From: Flavobacteriaceae bacterium
GTDB lineage: Bacteria > Bacteroidota > Bacteroidia > Flavobacteriales > Flavobacteriaceae
Length of the DNA stretch: 55,059 nucleotides
Direction of reading: 5' to 3'
Assembly: GCA_947464335.1 (NCBI GenBank)
Contig: CANHWG010000012.1
Location: forward strand, 1-55,059
The first letter of the stretch is position 1. The number at the start of each line of letters is the position of its first letter. The notes under the pieces were generated by a model that was not told where the DNA came from, made no database searches, and saw only the letters and a list, made by a program, of their open reading frames with translations. The translations under genes and the position numbers were made by a program. Of the stretch, positions 1-7,420 are shown in pieces.

Positions 1-2
1 AA

Positions 3-230
3 ATACGTTCTGATGAAATTATACGGTTTAAAGAAAACATGATGTTTTATATTAATTTAGGGGTAAGCCTATTATATGTTGGAACGTTACCTTTGTTTTC
101 GTTTTTTGCCATAATTTGTAAGGACAATGAAATTTTTACCAATTATACCATCCTTTTTTTACTGATAAATCAATTGATGTACTTATTATTTGCAATGGCT
201 TTTTTATGGGGGAAACCGAATACTTATTAA
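3..230 (+). CDS. C-terminal part of an integral membrane protein (cut by window edge)
   Basis: The reading frame is open from the left edge through to the stop at 230, so this is the end of a longer gene; the ATG codons at 39 and 42 are internal candidates, not necessarily the start. The visible 76 residues are strongly hydrophobic, with two likely membrane spans (roughly residues 17-37 and 49-69 of the fragment) joined by a short polar loop. I do not recognise the family. It overlaps the start of the histidine kinase gene by 25 bases, which implies translational coupling and suggests the membrane protein could belong to the same signalling unit, perhaps as a sensor partner; that role is inference. 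Confidence 0.55.
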   Translation: MRSDEIIRFKENMMFYINLGVSLLYVGTLPLFSFFAIICKDNEIFTNYTILFLLINQLMYLLFAMAFLWGKPNTY

Positions 231-985
231 TCACGATTGTCTTTAACCTTTTTTTTCTGCTTTTTATGGTGGCCATTTTTCTATATATATGGCAATACCG
301 ACGAAAGAAGAAAGAAAATGAAGTAAAACTTCAATATGAAAAAGACCTGCATCAAAAGGAACTTTTATCTACACAACTAGAGATGCAAAAGAAAACCATG
401 CAGGAAATAGGGCGAGAAATACATGATAATATTGGACAAAAACTAACCTTAGCCAGTCTGTATTTTCAACAATTGATTTATGAAAACAAAGTGGCATCGG
501 ACAATCAAAATGTAGCATCTATTGATACTATCTTAAACGATTCTTTGGCAGATTTAAGACTGTTATCCAAATCGTTAAGCGATGACACCATAGATAACCA
601 TACATTGCCCGAATTACTCAAAATAGAGTGCGATAAAATAAATACCATAAAAAAGTGTAGCTTCACGATTGACAATCAAAAGCAATACGATAACCAGAGC
701 TATGCAGTAAAAAGCGTATTGATTCGAGTGACGCAAGAGTTTATTCAAAATGCTATAAAACATGCCGAGTGTACGCTGCTAAAAATGGATTTAAGCAGTC
801 AAAATAATTACGTTACCTTGACGTTAGTTGATGATGGAAAAGGGTTTGATATTCATAGTGTTACATCAAACGGAATCGGACTGAAAAACATAAAAAAAAG
901 AGCCGAAATTATTGGCGGACAATGCACTGTAAAGAGTGATGTAATCGGCACAATTATAAAGATTAGTGTGCCTTTAGAAGTTTAA
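206..985 (+). CDS. Sensor histidine kinase, HisKA_3 (NarX/LytS-like) type
   Basis: 259-residue membrane-bound kinase that should phosphorylate the response regulator encoded 4 bases downstream. One membrane span at about residues 7-29 is followed by a basic patch and a coiled coil (33-68). The phospho-acceptor helix carries the motif GREIHDNIGQKL with His73, typical of HisKA_3 kinases that pair with LuxR-type regulators. The HATPase domain shows an N box (QEFIQNAIKHAE, about 177-188), a G1 box (DDGKGFD, 209-215) and a G2 box (GIGLKNIKKRA, 223-233). There is almost no extracellular sensing region, so the signal probably comes from the membrane or from the overlapping upstream membrane protein. 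ATG at 206 is the first start giving the complete span. Confidence 0.9.
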   Translation: MGETEYLLITIVFNLFFLLFMVAIFLYIWQYRRKKKENEVKLQYEKDLHQKELLSTQLEMQKKTMQEIGREIHDNIGQKLTLASLYFQQLIYENKVASDNQNVASIDTILNDSLADLRLLSKSLSDDTIDNHTLPELLKIECDKINTIKKCSFTIDNQKQYDNQSYAVKSVLIRVTQEFIQNAIKHAECTLLKMDLSSQNNYVTLTLVDDGKGFDIHSVTSNGIGLKNIKKRAEIIGGQCTVKSDVIGTIIKISVPLEV

Positions 986-989
986 ATTT

Positions 990-1631
990 ATGAAAAATAC
1001 CATCGTAATTGTTGATGATCACATATTGATAGCAAAAGCATTAAGCAGTATTATAGCAAGTTTTAAAGATTTTGAAGTTTTATATGAATGTGAAAATGGT
1101 AAAGAACTACAGGAAAAAATGGCTGATAAAAACAATATTCCGAATATTGTTCTTCTGGATGTAAGCATGCCCATAATGAATGGTTTTGAAACTGCAAAAT
1201 GGCTTACAACCAATCACCCTGAAGTATTCATAATGGCTTTGAGTATGCAAAATGAAGATCAAAGTGTAATTACTATGCTTAAAAATGGCGCCAAAGGATA
1301 TCTGCTTAAAAACACCTATCCAGCCGATTTGGAAAAGGCATTACTTACGATGCTAAAAAATGGGTTCTTCTATCCGGATTGGGCTGCAAAGACCATCTTT
1401 AACGATATAGAAAATAAAGAAAAATCTAAGGAAGCAATTCGAGCTCAGTTTACCAAAAGAGAACTTGAGTTTTTAAGCTATGCAACCACTGACTTAAGCT
1501 ACAAAGAAATTGCCGCAGAAATGGAATGTAGTACTCGAACGGTGGAAAATTGTAAAGATAATATCTCTCAAAAATTAAACATTAAAACCCGAGTAGGCCT
1601 TGCCGTATTTGCGATAAAAAACGAACTATAA
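990..1631 (+). CDS. Response regulator, NarL/FixJ family (REC plus LuxR HTH)
   Basis: 213-residue transcription regulator partnered with the kinase just upstream. The receiver domain (about 1-120) has the acidic pair DD at 9-10, phospho-acceptor Asp57 in LLDVSMP, Ser85 in the switch position and Lys107 in GYLLKN. The C-terminal part (about 150-213) is a LuxR-type helix-turn-helix (FTKRELEFL, YKEIAAEM, STRTVENC, LNIKTRVGL). The recognition helix has TVENCKDNI where TVexHrxNI is usual, so Cys replaces the common His. Target genes cannot be told from the window. The spacing of 4 bases to the kinase implies one operon. Confidence 0.92.
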   Translation: MKNTIVIVDDHILIAKALSSIIASFKDFEVLYECENGKELQEKMADKNNIPNIVLLDVSMPIMNGFETAKWLTTNHPEVFIMALSMQNEDQSVITMLKNGAKGYLLKNTYPADLEKALLTMLKNGFFYPDWAAKTIFNDIENKEKSKEAIRAQFTKRELEFLSYATTDLSYKEIAAEMECSTRTVENCKDNISQKLNIKTRVGLAVFAIKNEL

Positions 1632-1672
1632 TTACTTTAAGTATTGATAAAAACAGTTATGCACAAGAATTT

Positions 1673-1900
1673 CTACTCTTCGTAACCTTCCATTTCTTTA
1701 TCGTAAAATTCTCCGGCTAAAGTAATTAAATGTTCCATTTCAGATTCTAATTCGGTTTCGTCTTCACCTTCTAAATCTTCTAAGAACTCTACCTCATCGT
1801 CTTTTAAGTTGATAATAAAACGAGGGAAATCAAGATGAATAACAAAGATATCATCTGGGAAATCAGAGTTGTCGGCTAGTACAAATTTTGGTAGTTGCAT
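1673..1900 (-). CDS. Small acidic conserved-type hypothetical protein
   Basis: 75-residue soluble protein, very acidic: about a third of the residues are Asp or Glu, concentrated in the middle (FLEDLEGEDETELESEMEH). The N-terminal half has alternating hydrophobic residues (IFVIHLDFPRFIINL) that suggest two beta strands, and the C-terminal half looks helical. No cysteines, signal peptide or membrane span. I recognise no function. It follows the SPFH gene on the same strand, across a spacer filled with 7-bp repeats, and may be co-transcribed with it. The ATG at 1900 fits the start of the strand pattern and lies 8 bases from the repeat array. Confidence 0.75.
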   Translation of the reverse strand: MQLPKFVLADNSDFPDDIFVIHLDFPRFIINLKDDEVEFLEDLEGEDETELESEMEHLITLAGEFYDKEMEGYEE

Positions 1901-1908
1901 AGTTAAGG

Positions 1909-1964
1909 TTTGTGGTTTTTTGTTTGTGGTTTCAAATTTAGGAACTAACTATAAACTACAAACC
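1909..1964. repeat. 7-bp-period repeat arrays, two inverted halves
   Basis: On the plus strand the unit TTTGTGG appears at 1909 and 1923 with variants at 1916 and 1930, exactly 7 bases apart. A second run with the same period and complementary content (ACTAACT, ATAAACT, ACAAACC) covers 1944-1964. The two halves can pair (GGTTTGTGGTT with AACTACAAACC, one wobble) into a hairpin. The array sits 8 bases upstream of the start of the small acidic gene; on that mRNA the unit reads CCACAAA. Confidence 0.75.
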
Positions 1965-1979
1965 AAAAACAGTATTTTT

Positions 1980-2885
1980 TTATTTATCCGACAAAATAAC
2001 AGGCGCACTTCCTTTGCCCATAAAAATAATTTTGGCATTAGACGAAGTCGCGATTTCTTTTTGCGCTTTGATTTGTTCGTATTGTAATTGCTTATCGGTA
2101 AGACCTGTAGATATTATTCTTTGGTAATCGGCAATACCTTGTGCTTCTACTCTTTTACGCTCAGCTTCTTGCTTTTCTTTTTGCAATACGAAGATCATTT
2201 TTTGAGCTTCTTGCTCCGCATTAATTTTACTTTCAATAGTAGTTTTTACTGAAGATGGTAGATTAATGTTTCGAATTAATAATTGTTCTAACACCAAACC
2301 TCTTGACTTAAAATCGGTTTCTATGCTTTTAGTAATTCGTTGTTGAAATTCACCTCTTTTAGTAGAATATAATGCTACTGCATCATAATAAACTGCATTA
2401 TCACGAATACGCGTTCTGGTAACAGGACGAACAATTTTATCGGTATAATCTACACCAATTCCTTTTAGAATTTTAGGAGCTTCATTGGGTAAAACTCTAT
2501 ATAAAACGGTTAAATCAATAATGACTTCCAATCCGTCATTTGATAACACCCGAATAGCATCATCACCTTCTTTTTCTCCCTCATCATGAATTACAGACAT
2601 GGTATAGTTTTGTGTTTGGATATCAAATGTGGTTATGTCTACTAGTGGATTTACCATATGTAAACCACTTTCTAAAACATCGGATTGCACATTTCCAAAT
2701 AAAGATTTTACACCCACTTTTCCCGCATCTATTTGTTTGAAGGCAGAAGACAATAATCCGATAAGGATTATAACAACACCTAAGATTTTAAAAAGATTTG
2801 AGAATTTTGAAAGCTGACTTTCATTTGCTTTAAGCGTAAAGCTGATTATAATTAAGATAACACCAATAATAAGTGAAAGTATCAT
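1980..2885 (-). CDS. Prohibitin-like SPFH/Band 7 membrane protein
   Basis: 301-residue protein of the stomatin/prohibitin/flotillin (SPFH) superfamily, which forms large ring-like membrane scaffolds and can modulate membrane proteases. Two hydrophobic stretches lie at about residues 1-18 and 32-48; the SPFH domain covers about 50-220 (ending in the conserved RGLVLEQLLIRNINLP stretch), and a charged helix at about 220-270 (INAEQEAQKM, EAERKRVEAQGIAD) is the typical oligomerising coiled coil. The C-terminal tail IIFMGKGSAPVILSDK resembles eukaryotic prohibitin more than HflK/HflC. No FtsH gene is nearby. Upstream spacer carries the 14-bp (2x7) repeat array. Specific role in this organism unknown. 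Confidence 0.88.
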   Translation of the reverse strand: MILSLIIGVILIIISFTLKANESQLSKFSNLFKILGVVIILIGLLSSAFKQIDAGKVGVKSLFGNVQSDVLESGLHMVNPLVDITTFDIQTQNYTMSVIHDEGEKEGDDAIRVLSNDGLEVIIDLTVLYRVLPNEAPKILKGIGVDYTDKIVRPVTRTRIRDNAVYYDAVALYSTKRGEFQQRITKSIETDFKSRGLVLEQLLIRNINLPSSVKTTIESKINAEQEAQKMIFVLQKEKQEAERKRVEAQGIADYQRIISTGLTDKQLQYEQIKAQKEIATSSNAKIIFMGKGSAPVILSDK

Positions 2886-2945
2886 TTTATATTTTTTTTT
2901 TAAATTATACGGTGTTTATACGCAACTATTAAATGTAAGTTACAA

Positions 2946-2997
2946 TTTCGAGTTGTGAGTTTCGAGTTGTGAGTTTCGAGTTGTGAGTTTCGAGTTA
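2946..2997. repeat. Tandem repeat, 14-bp unit made of two 7-mers, 3.7 copies
   Basis: The unit TTTCGAGTTGTGAG is repeated perfectly at 2946, 2960 and 2974 with a partial copy from 2988. It can be read as alternating heptamers GAGTTGT and GAGTTTC. It lies 60 bases upstream of the SPFH gene start, in its leader region, where the mRNA strand is A/C-rich. Confidence 0.95.
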
Positions 2998-3021
2998 TAT
3001 TTTTTTTCTTAATAAAAAAAA

Positions 3022-3069
3022 TCAATTATCAATTATCAATTATCAATTATCAATTATCAATTATCAATT
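3022..3069. repeat. Tandem heptamer TCAATTA, nearly 7 perfect copies
   Basis: The unit TCAATTA repeats without error from 3022 to 3063 and then six bases of a further copy. The array overlaps the 3' end of the MATE gene: the last codons and the TGA stop (3050-3052) are inside it. A gain or loss of one unit shifts the frame and would change the C-terminus. Confidence 0.97.
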
Positions 3070-4423
3070 TTTTTGTCAAATAATTAAAGCGAAGATATAA
3101 AAATAAAGCAGCAACAGTTAAACCTGCCAAAAGGCCAATCCAAACTCCAACTGCTTTTAAATTTGTATAAATACCTAGATAATACGAAATCGGAAAGCCA
3201 ACAATCCAATAGGCCACAAAAGTAATATACATTGGAATTTTGACATCTTGCAATCCGCGCAAAGCACCCAAAACAACCACCTGTATTCCGTCCGAAATCT
3301 GAAAAACAGCAGCCACCAATAATAATTGAGAAGCAATTACTATTACTTCCTGATTGTCTAAAAGTTGTGTTTGGTTTTCCATATTTAAAAACAAATACGG
3401 CAATATTTGGTGCAGAACCACATACATTAAAGCAAATAAAATTTCGATAAGTATTGCCAATAAAAAAATAGAGCGGGCAACAATAACCAGTTGTTTGTAA
3501 TCATTTAATCCTTTTTGATTGCTGATTCTAATCATTGAAACTACACTTAATCCCATAGCAACCATAAAAGTCATCGATGCCAAACTCAACGCAATTTGAT
3601 TCGCTGCCTGACTGGTTTTTCCGATTGTGCCACAAAGCCAAATGGCAGCCGTAAATAATAACACTTCAAAAAGCATTTGCATTGCCGAAGGTAATCCTAG
3701 ATTGATAATTTTTTGAATCATTTCTTTCTTTATCTCATCAAAACTAAAATTACGGAAGTATTGTTTTAACTGCTCTTTTCGAGATAAAATCATGTGCATA
3801 AAAACAACCATCGCTATTCTAGAAATAACAGTTCCTAAACCTGCCCCTAATATTCCCAATTTGGGAAAAATCCATACACCATAAATTAAAAAATAATTGA
3901 TAATGACGTGAAGAATATTAGCCATTACAATTGCATACATAGATACTTTTGTCAATGACAAGCCGTCTGCAAATTGCTTATATCCTTGATAAATAATCAG
4001 TGGAACTAACGAAAATGCCACCCAACTTATAAAAGGTCTGGCTAAAGCAATAACTTCTTTGGGTTGATGGAGTAATTCCATTATGGGTTTGGCAAGTAAT
4101 ACCAATCCGAATAACATAAAACCTAAAATAACACACAAGAACAAACCATGATGAAATACAGAACGAATTTTAGAGGTGTTGTTTTCAGCATCAGCTTCAG
4201 CTATCATTGGTGTTATTGCTGTAGAGAATCCAATACCAATAGACATTGCTACAAAAATCAAACTATTCCCTAAGGAAACCGAAGCCAATTCTGTTGAACC
4301 TAATTTACCAACCATAATGTTATCTACAATTCCAATTAAGGTATGGCCCAGCATTCCGATAATTACAGGATACGCTAATCTAAGATTATAGGAGAACTCT
4401 CTGGTATATTGAGTTAAATTCAT
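3050..4423 (-). CDS. MATE family multidrug/Na+ antiporter (NorM-like)
   Basis: 457-residue inner-membrane exporter with about 12 membrane spans in two similar halves. The N-terminal region carries typical MATE motifs (YPVIIGMLGHTLIGIVDNIMVGKLGSTELA, here residues about 18-46, with GxxDxxMVGxLG), and the second half repeats the pattern (GLPSAMQMLFEVLLFTAAIWLCG). Members expel cationic drugs or dyes in exchange for Na+ or H+; the real substrate is unknown. I start at the ATG at 4423 (MNLTQYTREF) because homologues begin about there; an in-frame ATG 57 bases upstream would add a poorly placed extension overlapping the promoter region. The final residues LIIDN are encoded by the TCAATTA heptamer array, so the extreme C-terminus is probably dispensable. 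Confidence 0.9.
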   Translation of the reverse strand: MNLTQYTREFSYNLRLAYPVIIGMLGHTLIGIVDNIMVGKLGSTELASVSLGNSLIFVAMSIGIGFSTAITPMIAEADAENNTSKIRSVFHHGLFLCVILGFMLFGLVLLAKPIMELLHQPKEVIALARPFISWVAFSLVPLIIYQGYKQFADGLSLTKVSMYAIVMANILHVIINYFLIYGVWIFPKLGILGAGLGTVISRIAMVVFMHMILSRKEQLKQYFRNFSFDEIKKEMIQKIINLGLPSAMQMLFEVLLFTAAIWLCGTIGKTSQAANQIALSLASMTFMVAMGLSVVSMIRISNQKGLNDYKQLVIVARSIFLLAILIEILFALMYVVLHQILPYLFLNMENQTQLLDNQEVIVIASQLLLVAAVFQISDGIQVVVLGALRGLQDVKIPMYITFVAYWIVGFPISYYLGIYTNLKAVGVWIGLLAGLTVAALFLYLRFNYLTKKLIIDN

Positions 4424-4439
4424 AGTTATAAATTGGTTC

Positions 4440-4447
4440 CAAAAATA
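4440..4447 (-). promoter_or_regulatory. Candidate -7 element for the MATE gene
   Basis: On the minus strand this reads TATTTTTG, matching the Bacteroidetes -7 consensus TAnnTTTG, 17 bases upstream of the MATE start. I see no good TTG at -33, so this is tentative. It lies inside the alternative N-terminal extension, which supports the shorter start. Confidence 0.4.
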
Positions 4448-4497
4448 GTATATTCTAATAACATAGCTATCGTTAAACAACTCTTAAAATAAAATAA

Positions 4498-4505
4498 TAT
4501 ATTTG
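4498..4505 (+). promoter_or_regulatory. Promoter -7 element of the T9SS cargo gene
   Basis: TATATTTG followed by CAG matches the Bacteroidetes sigma-A -7 consensus TAnnTTTG. It lies 30 bases upstream of the ATG at 4536. The -33 TTG is not evident. Confidence 0.6.
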
Positions 4506-4535
4506 CAGTACTTCATCAATTAAATTCAATGTACA

Positions 4536-5573
4536 ATGAAAAAAATACTATTTTCTATTTTCGTACTGACTGCTACTTTGTCCTTTGGGCAAAATATTTT
4601 TCAAGAGTCTTTCGTAACTTTTAATGCAGTAGCACAATTAAGTGGTCAAGGAACATGGACCAATAATTCATCACTTCCTGGTGGTTTAGGTGGATGTACA
4701 GGTTTTGGATGTTTAAATGCTCAAGTGGTGAATCAAACTATTGGAGCAACAGCATATGGCACTTCAACAAAAGCATTTAGCTTGACACCAAACACAGATG
4801 GTTGCGGAAGGTCATTTACACCTTTTACGGCCAATGGCGATTTATATATTGGTATGGTTATGAATATTTCTAGTTTTACTGCAGGAACATCTACTGACTT
4901 TTTTAGAGTGTTAAGTGGTGGAAATTTCACAACTACATTCCGTATGCTAGTGCAACCAACTAGCGGTTCTACCTATAGCATCGGAATTAGAAAAGGTGAT
5001 ACAAGCAATCCAACAGTTTATACTACCAATTCGTATAACTATGGCACGGATTATTTATTAATTTTTAAATACACTCAAGCTGCTGGCGTAAATGATGATA
5101 CAATAACTTTATATGCTAATGCTAATTATGCTGCAGGTGAATCAGGAAATACAGTTTCTGCAACCAATTTTGCAGGAAATGACCAATCTGGAAATATTGA
5201 CCGAATGAGTTTTAGACAAAATGCAGGACCTAACGGAATGCCAACTGGTTTTGTTGGATTAATCAGTGTTGCAAGAACATGGAATGATTTAACTTTTAAC
5301 TTATCTAATTATGAATTCAACAAAAACACGTTTACCATTGCAAGTAATGAAGTAAATAACGGTATTTTAAGTATTAAATCAAATCTGACTATAGATAAAG
5401 CTACTTTAAACATTTACGATATTCAAGGAAGAAAGGTTGAAACTAAATCTATTTCATTAGAAGAATCTATAAACGATATCATTGTTAACCCAATTCGAAA
5501 TGCTGGAGTGTACATCATCGAAATTACAACCGAAAACAACCAACGCTTTACCCAAAAAATAATAGTAAAATAG
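4536..5573 (+). CDS. Secreted protein with T9SS type A sorting domain
   Basis: 345-residue exported protein. Residues 1-18 are a Sec signal peptide (MKKILFSIFVLTATLSFG, cut before QN). Residues about 20-255 form a single region rich in Gly, Thr, Asn and Ser with beta-strand character, resembling a LamG/jelly-roll carbohydrate or surface-binding fold, but no catalytic motif is visible and I do not assign a function. Two Cys pairs occur in GGCTGFGCLN and near DGCGRS. Residues about 265-345 are a por secretion tail (LNIYDIQGRKV, AGVYIIEI, RFTQKIIVK), the signal for type IX secretion and release or surface attachment. It is a single-gene unit with its own promoter and a strong terminator. Confidence 0.85.
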   Translation: MKKILFSIFVLTATLSFGQNIFQESFVTFNAVAQLSGQGTWTNNSSLPGGLGGCTGFGCLNAQVVNQTIGATAYGTSTKAFSLTPNTDGCGRSFTPFTANGDLYIGMVMNISSFTAGTSTDFFRVLSGGNFTTTFRMLVQPTSGSTYSIGIRKGDTSNPTVYTTNSYNYGTDYLLIFKYTQAAGVNDDTITLYANANYAAGESGNTVSATNFAGNDQSGNIDRMSFRQNAGPNGMPTGFVGLISVARTWNDLTFNLSNYEFNKNTFTIASNEVNNGILSIKSNLTIDKATLNIYDIQGRKVETKSISLEESINDIIVNPIRNAGVYIIEITTENNQRFTQKIIVK

Positions 5574-5590
5574 TTGCATAAACTTTATCC

Positions 5591-5617
5591 AAAAAGCGCT
5601 GATGATTAGCGCTTTTT
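5591..5617. terminator. Bidirectional intrinsic terminator
   Basis: The perfect inverted repeat AAAAAGCGCT / AGCGCTTTTT with a 7-base loop (GATGATT) is followed by a T run to 5620. It separates two convergent genes, the T9SS cargo gene and the PPK2 gene, whose stop codon touches the T run, and can serve both. Confidence 0.88.
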
Positions 5618-5618
5618 T

Positions 5619-6494
5619 TTATTTACTTAATTGCTCCTTATATAAACTAATATTCGCTTTAATTTTCGGGTCGAGTTCGGGTTCTTTAATATCCGTAAGT
5701 TTTTGCAATTCCTCCCAAATAATTGTAGCCACAATGACCCGTGCCATTTCTTTATCGTCAGCCGGAATTACATACCACGGCGCATGTTCTTTTGAAGTGT
5801 TATTGATTGCTTCTTCATAATATTTCATATAATCGTCCCAGCGTTCACGCTCTTTTAAATCGCCCGTAGAAAACTTCCAATTATCTTCCGGATTTTCCAA
5901 TCGTTTCAACAATCGCTTGCGCTGCTCTTCTTTACTCATGTGAAAATAAAACTTCAATACCAATGTTCCGTTTTGAGTAATATGCTTTTCAAAATTATTG
6001 ATTTGTTCTATTCGATTTTTCCAAAACTTGGGAGTTATGTCTTCCACTTTCTCAATTCCAGGAATATTCTCAAACAGTATATATTCGGGATGCACGCGCG
6101 TTACCAACACGTTTTCATAATGCGTTCGGTTAAACACGGCAAACTTTCCTTTCTCGGGCAATGCCAAATAATGACGCCATAAATAATCGTGCTCTAACTC
6201 GGTTGAATTCGGCGTTTTAAAACTATGTACCACGACGCCACGCGGATTAAATTCCTTAAATACTTCTCTAATCAAACTATCTTTACCCGAAGTGTCCATG
6301 CCCTGCAAACAAATTAAAACCGCATGCCTGTTATGAGCATACATAGCATCTTGACGTTTGCTCAGCTTTTGTTGAATTTTCACTAATTCTTCTACTTTTT
6401 CATCATCATCTGCCTCAATAGTAAACTCCGTTGGGATATTTAATAATTTTATAGAATCAATTACTCTAAAGTCATCTGGATTTATAGTTTTCAT
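5619..6494 (-). CDS. Polyphosphate kinase 2 family (PPK2) phosphotransferase
   Basis: 291-residue cytoplasmic enzyme that transfers phosphate between polyphosphate and nucleotides. The Walker A motif GMDTSGKDS is at 65-73, the second conserved block FNRTHYENV at 121-129 (lid/Walker B region), and KERERWDDYMKYYEEAI occurs near 210. The length and single-domain layout match short PPK2 enzymes (class I or III) that phosphorylate NMP or NDP using polyP; the substrate class cannot be settled by eye. Asp66 and Asp72 in the Walker loop are the usual metal and catalytic residues. No ppk1 or ppx gene is close by. Transcribed alone. Confidence 0.92.
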   Translation of the reverse strand: MKTINPDDFRVIDSIKLLNIPTEFTIEADDDEKVEELVKIQQKLSKRQDAMYAHNRHAVLICLQGMDTSGKDSLIREVFKEFNPRGVVVHSFKTPNSTELEHDYLWRHYLALPEKGKFAVFNRTHYENVLVTRVHPEYILFENIPGIEKVEDITPKFWKNRIEQINNFEKHITQNGTLVLKFYFHMSKEEQRKRLLKRLENPEDNWKFSTGDLKERERWDDYMKYYEEAINNTSKEHAPWYVIPADDKEMARVIVATIIWEELQKLTDIKEPELDPKIKANISLYKEQLSK

Positions 6495-6527
6495 AACACT
6501 TTTTTTAATTTATAGTCCTACTTTTGA

Positions 6528-6580
6528 GGAGCAATTTCCCGCTGTCCGCGCTACACGGTAGCTCGCTCCCATCGGGGCTA
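6528..6580 (-). repeat. TAGCCC element, copy A (structured RNA-like repeat)
   Basis: Read on the minus strand it starts TAGCCCCGATGGGAGCG and ends CGGACAGCGGGAAA. Inside is a perfect hairpin GCTAC-CGT-GTAGC (6562-6550). The ends pair as CCCG with CGGG. It is one of four copies in the window with compensatory changes; see findings. It resembles what I remember of the Flavo-1 RNA motif, which I could not verify. Confidence 0.7.
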
Positions 6581-6597
6581 TTAATTTAAGCTAACTT

Positions 6598-7419
6598 ATG
6601 GAAAAATTTCAACTTTCGCTACTGTTTAAAATTATCGGAATCGGTTCTGCCTCTGGTTTGGTATATCACGAAGACAAACTATATATCATTTCAGACAATA
6701 GTTCCTTTCTTTATGAATATACGATTTCAAACCAAAATTTAAACAAAATAGCTTTGGTTGAAAATCCACAAGAAAATATCCTCAAAAAAGACAAACCCGA
6801 TTTTGAATCGATTTCTTTTTTGGGAAACAAATTATATATTTTAGGGTCAGGTTCTACTCAAAACCGAAATAAAGTTGTGAAATACAATCTAAAATCGAAA
6901 AAAAATAGTGAAAAAGATTTCAGTATTATTTTTCAGGATATCAAAACACAACTTGAAATAAAGGATGAAGAATTAAATATTGAAGGTTTAATTCAGCACA
7001 ATAACATCATCTACTTATTTCAAAGAGGTAATGGTACCAGTAGTAAAAACGGAATCATCTATTCTAATGAAGATATTGAAAACCGGATATTTAAATTTGT
7101 ACCATTTGATCTACCCAAAATAAAAAATGTATCAGCAACCTTTACAGATGCCATTTTAGTAGAAGATATAATTTACTTTCTGGCTGCAGCCGAAGACACA
7201 GCTTCTACCTATGACGATGGTGAAGTATTGGGAAGTATCATTGGAACCATCGATTTAAAAACCATGAAATTAGAAAATTATCTTCAAATCAGTGACAATC
7301 ATAAATTTGAAGGATTGACTTTATACCAAAAAACAGCCACTCAAATAGAACTGCTGCTTTGTGAAGATAATGATACTGAAATGTTAGAAACAACTATTTA
7401 TAAAGTAATCATAGAATAG
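6598..7419 (+). CDS. Propeller-like protein of unknown function (possibly DUF6929)
   Basis: 273-residue protein without a signal peptide or membrane span. It has repeated beta-strand segments typical of propeller blades: SGLVYHEDKLYIISDNSSFLYEYTI, ESISFLGNKLYILGSGS, EGLIQHNNIIYLFQRGN, TDAILVEDIIYFLAAAE and FEGLTLYQKTATQIELLLCEDND. Each block ends in a hydrophobic strand followed by a polar turn. This looks like the Bacteroidetes family annotated as DUF6929, an assignment from memory. No catalytic residues can be named. The gene converges on the ABC-F gene, with only one base between the stop codons. Confidence 0.75.
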   Translation: MEKFQLSLLFKIIGIGSASGLVYHEDKLYIISDNSSFLYEYTISNQNLNKIALVENPQENILKKDKPDFESISFLGNKLYILGSGSTQNRNKVVKYNLKSKKNSEKDFSIIFQDIKTQLEIKDEELNIEGLIQHNNIIYLFQRGNGTSSKNGIIYSNEDIENRIFKFVPFDLPKIKNVSATFTDAILVEDIIYFLAAAEDTASTYDDGEVLGSIIGTIDLKTMKLENYLQISDNHKFEGLTLYQKTATQIELLLCEDNDTEMLETTIYKVIIE

Positions 7420-7420
7420 T

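Noticed and set aside
1869-2087. Plus-strand open frame of 72 codons over the SPFH gene end
   Set aside because: It lies opposite the SPFH gene and a repeat array, with no promoter and low-complexity translation.
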